DNA of 64,000 bases from Clostridiales bacterium VE202-21 (GTDB lineage Bacteria > Bacillota > Clostridia > Lachnospirales > Lachnospiraceae). The first letter of the stretch is position 1. Each line of letters starts with the position of its first letter. This document shows positions 59,482-64,000 of the stretch, piece by piece. A model generated the notes under the pieces. That model was not told the DNA's origin and ran no database searches. It saw nothing but the letters and a program-made list of their open reading frames with translations. A program made the position numbers and the translations under genes. The stretch spans positions 1 through 64,000 of the forward strand of contig BAIF02000051.1 in NCBI GenBank assembly GCA_000509105.1, given 5' to 3'.

Positions 59482-61779
59482 ATGGAGGATAGGGAACACA
59501 TTGTAGGGAAAAGTGTTAAGCGGGTGGATGCCTTTGAGAAGGTGACGGGACGCGCCAAGTACACGGATGACCTGTGCGATAAGGGCGCTTATGTGGCTAA
59601 GATTCTGCATTCAGCAGTTGCCCACGGTATTGTGAAATCCGTTGACACAAAAGAGGCGGAGCAGATTCCGGGTGTCGTGAAGATTGTGACATGTTTTGAC
59701 GTTCCAAAGAATTATTTTCCAACGGCAGGGCATCCGTGGTCCACAGACCCTGCACACCAGGACGTACAGGATCGTCTGATCCTGACGGACCATGTGCGGT
59801 TTTACGGGGATGATGTGGCGGCTGTGGTGGCTGAGAACGAAGTGGCCGCGGCGAAGGCCGTGCGTGCGATCAAGGTAGAATACGAGGAACTGCCGTTTGT
59901 GCTGGATGTCCAGAAGGCGATGGAGGCGGATGCCCCGCTGATCCACGAGGAATATCCGGGGAATATTCTGAAGCACACGGCGATCAAAAACGGCAATTAT
60001 GAGGAAGCGAAGAAAGAGCCGGGTCTGATCCGGGTGGAGGGCTGGTACAATACACCTACGGTACAGCACTGCCACATTGAGAATTTTATCTGCTATGCCT
60101 ATATGGAACAGGGGAGGATTGTGATCGTCTCCTCCACACAGATCCCGCATATCTGCCGCAGAGTCGTAGGGCAGGCGCTGGGGATCCCCTGGGGGCAGGT
60201 GAGAGTGATCAAGCCATACATAGGCGGCGGGTTCGGCAATAAGCAGGATATCTTATATGAACCGCTCTGTGCGTATCTGAGTACGGTCGTTGGAGGTCGT
60301 CTTGTAAAGTTGGACGTATCCAGGGAGGAGACGTTTGTATCCAACCGGGTACGGCACGCCATACGCACCCATATCATTTCCTATGTGAGGCCCGACGGCA
60401 GTTTTGCGGCCCGGAAGATCGAGTGTTTCTCAGACCAGGGGGCCTATGCTTCCCACGGGCACAGCATTGCGGCGAAGGGGCTGGGGGCATTTCCGCAGCT
60501 TTATCCCTGTCCGAATGTGGAGGGGGACGCTTACACAGTATTTACGAATAAGCCGGTGTCCGGGGCTATGAGAGGTTACGGCATCCCGCAGGCAATGTTT
60601 GCGGTGGAGAGCCATACGGATGATGTGGCAAAGGCGCTGGGAATCCCCCCCTATGAATTTCGGTGGAAATATCTGATGCCAAAAGGATTTACGGATGGAT
60701 TTTCTAAAAATAAGAACTATTATGATACCTTCCATCAGTGTATGGAAAAGGGAAAAGCATACATAGACTATGACAGGAAGCTTCAAGAATACAACGGACA
60801 GACAGGAGAGATCAGAAAAGGCATCGGTGTGGCGGCATTCTGGTATAATACGGGCGTGTGGCCCATCTCCCTGGAGACCTCTTCATGCCGGATGGTGCTC
60901 AACCAGGACGGTTCCATACAGGTACAGGTCGGGGAGACGGAGATTGGCCAGGGGGCAGATACGGCATTCGGTCAGATGGCGGCGGAGACGCTGGGAATTC
61001 CGTTCGAACAAGTCCATGTCATGACCGTGCAGGATACGGATATCACTCCGTTCGGAACCGGTGCATATGCATCCAGGCAGACCTATATGGCCGGATTCTC
61101 AATCAACCAGACGGCAGCACTTTTGAAGAGCCATATTCTGGATACGGCCCAGGAACTGACCCGGCATACAAAAGAAAGCCTTGACCTTATAGACGGCAAT
61201 ATTGTCCGGAAGGGAGACGGGGAGATTCTCATGAGCCTGGCGGAGCTGGCCACAGAAAAGCTGTACAGCCTGACGAACAACGGGCATCTGACCGCGGAGA
61301 GTACCTATCAGGCGAAGACAAATGCGTATTCCTTCGGATGTACATTTGCGGAGGTTGAAGTAGATATCCCGGCATGCAGGGCGGTACTGACAAATATCGT
61401 CAACGTGCATGACTGCGGGAAGCTGATCAATCCGGCCCTGGCCGAGGCCCAGGTGCACGGGGGCATGAGCATGGGGATCGGTTACGGGTTATCGGAAAGG
61501 CTGATTTTTGACGAAAAAACAGGAAAACCGCTGAATAATAACCTCCTGGACTACAAGTTATCTACCTTTATGGATCATCCGCACCTGGAAGGCCATTTTG
61601 TAGAAAATTACGAGCCCACCAGTGCATATGGTACGAAAGCGCTTGGAGAGCCGCCGGTCTGTTCCGTTGCTCCGGCAATCCGAAATGCCGTGCTGCAGGC
61701 GACGGGTGTGGCTATAGATGAGATTCCGCTGACACCGCATATACTTTTCAGGCGGTTTAAAGAAGAAGGACTGATATAG
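59482..61779 (+). CDS. xdhA: xanthine dehydrogenase-type molybdenum-binding subunit
   Basis: 765 residues. Hydroxylates purines at the molybdenum centre. EHIVGKSVKRVDAFEKVTGR at the start is the a/b hammerhead domain; cofactor-binding regions include IGGGFGNKQDILYEP, GAMRGYGIPQAMFAVESH and VGETEIGQGADTAFGQMAAE; the catalytic Glu is expected in KALGEPPVCSVAPAI. Follows guanine deaminase by 48 bp, so its likely substrate is xanthine, giving urate, though related enzymes oxidise other purines. Confidence 0.93.
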   Translation: MEDREHIVGKSVKRVDAFEKVTGRAKYTDDLCDKGAYVAKILHSAVAHGIVKSVDTKEAEQIPGVVKIVTCFDVPKNYFPTAGHPWSTDPAHQDVQDRLILTDHVRFYGDDVAAVVAENEVAAAKAVRAIKVEYEELPFVLDVQKAMEADAPLIHEEYPGNILKHTAIKNGNYEEAKKEPGLIRVEGWYNTPTVQHCHIENFICYAYMEQGRIVIVSSTQIPHICRRVVGQALGIPWGQVRVIKPYIGGGFGNKQDILYEPLCAYLSTVVGGRLVKLDVSREETFVSNRVRHAIRTHIISYVRPDGSFAARKIECFSDQGAYASHGHSIAAKGLGAFPQLYPCPNVEGDAYTVFTNKPVSGAMRGYGIPQAMFAVESHTDDVAKALGIPPYEFRWKYLMPKGFTDGFSKNKNYYDTFHQCMEKGKAYIDYDRKLQEYNGQTGEIRKGIGVAAFWYNTGVWPISLETSSCRMVLNQDGSIQVQVGETEIGQGADTAFGQMAAETLGIPFEQVHVMTVQDTDITPFGTGAYASRQTYMAGFSINQTAALLKSHILDTAQELTRHTKESLDLIDGNIVRKGDGEILMSLAELATEKLYSLTNNGHLTAESTYQAKTNAYSFGCTFAEVEVDIPACRAVLTNIVNVHDCGKLINPALAEAQVHGGMSMGIGYGLSERLIFDEKTGKPLNNNLLDYKLSTFMDHPHLEGHFVENYEPTSAYGTKALGEPPVCSVAPAIRNAVLQATGVAIDEIPLTPHILFRRFKEEGLI

Positions 61780-61824
61780 ACCGGAGCATAGTCCACTGTT
61801 GTTAGTGAAGGGAGGATACGAGAT

Positions 61825-62712
61825 ATGTATGATATGAAAGCGCTGTACGAGGCAGAGAGCGTGACCCATGCCATTGCACTGCTTCAGGAGCATCCGCAGG
61901 CCCAGATCATTGCCGGTGGAAGCGACGTTCTGGTACAGATGAGAGAGGGCAAGCGCGCAGGAGCAGAGCTGGTAAGTCTGTTTGGCCTGGATGAACTGCG
62001 CGGGGTAAAACTGGAGGAGAACGGGACCATCCGCATCGGTTCCCTGACCAGCTTTTCCCATATAACAAAAGATCCGGTTATACAAAAATATATCAATGTA
62101 CTGGGGGAGGCCGTAGACAAGGTAGGAGGCCCTCAGATTCGCAATATCGGTACCATAGGAGGCAATACCTGCAACGGAGTTACCTCAGCAGACTCTGCGT
62201 CCACACTTTTTGCATGGGATGCAATCGTCGAACTGACCGGCCCGGAAGGGATCCGGAAGCTGCCGATCCGGGAATTCTACATCAAAGCAGGAAAAGTCGA
62301 TTTAAGGCCGGCAGAGATACAGACAGGTATCCTCATCCCCCGTAAGTCGTACGTGGGATACTGCGGGCATTACATTAAGTACGCCATGCGGGGAGCCATG
62401 GACATAGCAACCCTCGGCTGTTCGGTTAACGTAAAGCTTTCCGAAGACAAAAAGCAAATAGAAGATGTAAGGATCGCCTACGGTGTAGCCGGCCCGATTC
62501 CCATGCGTGCCGTCCACGCAGAACAGGCGGGCAAAGGCCGGCAGATCGAAGATTCTACTATAGAATTAATCGGTGACACTGTATTGGAAGACGTAACCCC
62601 AAGAGACAGCTGGAGAGCCAGCAAGGCCTTCCGGGAACACATCTCAAAGGTCCTGTGCAAACGGGCCCTGAAAGAGTCAATCCGTCTGGCAGGAGGTGTT
62701 TATCATGAGTGA
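61825..62712 (+). CDS. xdhB: xanthine dehydrogenase-type FAD-binding subunit
   Basis: 295 residues. Passes electrons from the iron-sulfur subunit to NAD+ through FAD. FAD-binding motifs IIAGGSDVLVQMREG and IGTIGGNTCNGVTSADSAS are clear. Ends with the usual CO-dehydrogenase flavoprotein C-terminal domain. Overlaps the next start by 8 bp, so the two subunits are translationally coupled. Confidence 0.93.
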   Translation: MYDMKALYEAESVTHAIALLQEHPQAQIIAGGSDVLVQMREGKRAGAELVSLFGLDELRGVKLEENGTIRIGSLTSFSHITKDPVIQKYINVLGEAVDKVGGPQIRNIGTIGGNTCNGVTSADSASTLFAWDAIVELTGPEGIRKLPIREFYIKAGKVDLRPAEIQTGILIPRKSYVGYCGHYIKYAMRGAMDIATLGCSVNVKLSEDKKQIEDVRIAYGVAGPIPMRAVHAEQAGKGRQIEDSTIELIGDTVLEDVTPRDSWRASKAFREHISKVLCKRALKESIRLAGGVYHE

Positions 62713-63193
62713 AAAGCAATATAAGCTCGTAACATGCACAATCAACGGAGAAAAGCGCGAAACCATGGTAGATGTAAGGGCATCTCTGACAGACATGCTC
62801 CGTAACGACTACCGTCTGACCAGCGTAAAAAAAGGCTGTGAAGTAGGAGAATGCGGAGCCTGCAACGTCATCATAGACGGAGAATGCTACAACTCCTGCA
62901 TCTACCTGGCTGTATGGGCCGATGGAAAAGAAATCCGAACACTGGAAGGCCTCATGGGCCCCGGAGGAGAACTCTCCGATATCCAGCAGGCCTTCATAGA
63001 CGAAGCAGCAGTACAATGCGGCTTCTGCACCCCCGGAATCATCATGAGCGCAGTAGAGATCCTCGAGTCCGGAAAACAATACACAAGAGAAGAACTAAGG
63101 AAATTACTGTCCGGCCATTTATGCAGATGCACCGGCTACGAAAACATCCTCAACGCGGTAGAGAAAACAATGCAGGGGAGGTCGCCTGTCTGA
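62705..63193 (+). CDS. xdhC: xanthine dehydrogenase-type [2Fe-2S] subunit
   Basis: 162 residues. N-terminal ferredoxin-like cluster: CEVGECGACNVIIDGECYNSC; C-terminal cluster: QCGFCTPGIIMSA and GHLCRCTGYENIL. All eight Cys are present. AGGAGG precedes the ATG. The last codons run into the long inverted-repeat element that starts at 63184, which may end the operon. Confidence 0.95.
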   Translation: MSEKQYKLVTCTINGEKRETMVDVRASLTDMLRNDYRLTSVKKGCEVGECGACNVIIDGECYNSCIYLAVWADGKEIRTLEGLMGPGGELSDIQQAFIDEAAVQCGFCTPGIIMSAVEILESGKQYTREELRKLLSGHLCRCTGYENILNAVEKTMQGRSPV

Positions 63194-63482
63194 AACGGGG
63201 AGCGTGCTGCCGCCGGGATAAAAGGGTATGGAGGCTGGGAGTAACCCACTTATGGAGAAGTACTAACATAAAAGACGCCGCCCACGAGGGCACATCCAAC
63301 ATGCAGCCAGAAAGCCTGATGCTTTCTGGCTTTAGTTGGAATGGGAAATGATTTTGGAAAATCATTTCCCATCCCTCGTGGGCGGCATCTTTTACGTAAG
63401 TACTTCTAAACCATGTGTTCTAAACTCCCAGCCCCCATACCCTTTTATCCCGGCGGCAGCACGCTCCCCGTTTCAGACAGGC
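63184..63482 (+). repeat. long inverted-repeat element, copy 3
   Basis: Outer arms of 59 bp with one mismatch (63184-63242 and 63424-63482), inner arms GAAGTACTAACATAAAAGAC.../...TCTTTTACGTAAGTACTTC and CCGCCCACGAGGG/CCCTCGTGGGCGG. Core: stem CCAAC/GTTGG enclosing hairpin CCAGAAAGC-CTGAT-GCTTTCTGG, then hairpin GGGAAATGATTTT/AAAATCATTTCCC. Same order and similar size as copy 2, but with almost no sequence shared in the stems. Confidence 0.9.
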
Positions 63483-63533
63483 TGGGTGCCTCCAATCGGG
63501 AGTCCGGCAGCCAGAAGGAGCCGCCAAACGGAA

Positions 63534-63718
63534 CCAGCGTATTAAACCGCCTAACCGATACATAAAAACTCCCCAGCAATTCATCCAACCGCGAGAGCGG
63601 GCACTGTAAGCTGCCCGAACACGAGCCTGCCAAACAGTCCCCCTTTGCATATCCTCCATATTTCCAACCTAAACCTACTGGATCGAACACGAGCCGTTTT
63701 ACCATTTCTATACGCTGG
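63534..63718. repeat. second inverted-repeat type with CAGCGTATT arms, short copy 2
   Basis: CCAGCGTAT (63534-63542) pairs with ATACGCTGG (63710-63718), with a loop of about 165 bp, close to the loop size of the copy at 57584. Only the core arm is conserved. No supported gene lies in 63483-63790. Confidence 0.45.
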
Positions 63719-63789
63719 CCCCGTCACACCGCCATTCTTAAGCGGCTTCCCAATTGCTGTCCGGTGCGGACGAAGCTAAGTAAAAGGCG

Positions 63790-64000
63790 AGGCAGACTCC
63801 GGGGGAGCTGTCCATGCCATTTCAAAGTCCATAGAGAGCGCGGTTAGAATCCGTTAGAGAAAAAACAGGGAACTTGGAGGGCAGAATTTGTTTTACCAAA
63901 CAAATTCTGTTGCCGCCGGCGGCGCGAATGCATCGGCATTCGGGCCAACTGCGGCAAGCACCCTCCAAGTTCCCTGGTTTTCTCTTACGGATTCTCCGCA
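63790..64000 (-). repeat. long inverted-repeat element, copy 4, cut by the window end
   Basis: Inner arms GAATCCGTTAGAG...GGGAACTTGGAGGG (63848-63881) and CCCTCCAAGTTCCC...CTCTTACGGATTC (63961-63995) pair. The core read on the minus strand gives stem GCCGC/GCGGC enclosing hairpin CGAATGC-CGAT-GCATTCG, then hairpin CAGAATTTGTTTGG/...CAAATTCTG. The upstream CATGCCATTTCAAAGTCC looks like the outer arm of copy 2 and would pair with sequence beyond 64000. Confidence 0.75.

Noticed and set aside
62851-63705. Several overlapping frames around the last gene and the right-hand repeats
   Set aside because: They are shadows of the iron-sulfur subunit gene or translations of palindromic DNA.

Overview
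The window looks like a chromosomal segment of an anaerobic gut Firmicute, most likely Lachnospiraceae (Clostridium cluster XIVa). This rests on strong AGGAGG ribosome sites, TTGACA-17-TATAAT promoters, T-box, M-box and purine riboswitches, mannose-family PTS, CUT1 ABC and TRAP transporters, and many intracellular glycoside hydrolases. No phage, plasmid, CRISPR array or complete insertion sequence was seen. No database search was possible, so family assignments are from recognised motifs.

Layout. 0.4-7.1 kb: a forward operon for fucosylated amino-sugar use: cytoplasmic GH29 fucosidase, mannose-type PTS (fused IIAB, IIC, IID), SIS-domain protein, NagA and CutC. 7.2-15.3 kb: housekeeping genes: XRE regulator, tRNA-Gly(GCC), a coiled-coil protein with six perfect-length 13-residue repeats, homoserine dehydrogenase, MarR, ThyA, DHFR, a Zn/Mn ABC importer and a YhhN-like membrane protein. 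15.5-19.6 kb: branched-chain amino acid genes (T-box, ilvB, ilvN, ilvE); ilvE carries two single-base frameshifts. 19.8-38.4 kb: a large glycan locus. A leftward GH35-like / unknown / GalM-like / LacI operon is divergent from a rightward CUT1 ABC transporter, GH38, GH31, four URO-D-fold proteins, LyxE-like isomerase and RbsD. 38.8-42.0 kb: M-box-controlled MgtE and glutamate dehydrogenase. 42.0-52.3 kb: a 2-hydroxyacid locus. An enolase-like protein and glycerate kinase run left; a mu-crystallin-type dehydrogenase, TRAP transporter and LarA-family racemase run right; RpiR and GntR regulators flank the right side. 52.5-57.2 kb: methyltransferase, Hsp33, NAD synthetase and a molybdopterin-binding protein. 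58.0-63.2 kb: purine catabolism (purine-class riboswitch, guanine deaminase, three-subunit xanthine-dehydrogenase-type molybdoenzyme).

How parts may work together. The fucosidase/PTS/NagA operon fits import and cleavage of a fucosyl-GlcNAc. In the glycan locus GH38 would release mannose for the LyxE-like isomerase; the job of the four URO-D-fold proteins is unknown and is the best candidate for new biochemistry. In the hydroxyacid locus TRAP uptake, LarA-type racemisation, glycerate 2-phosphorylation and an enolase-fold step form a logical chain. However, the enolase paralogue has lost the usual phosphate-binding and acid/base motifs. Guanine deaminase followed by the molybdoenzyme gives guanine to xanthine to urate.

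The intergenic space is rich in dispersed palindromic elements. The most striking is a family of about 300-bp long inverted repeats (window start, 57.3, 63.2 and 63.8 kb). They differ in sequence but share a core fold: a five-base-pair stem enclosing one hairpin, followed by a second hairpin. The stem bases change together between copies, as expected for a structured RNA or a hairpin-based mobile element.
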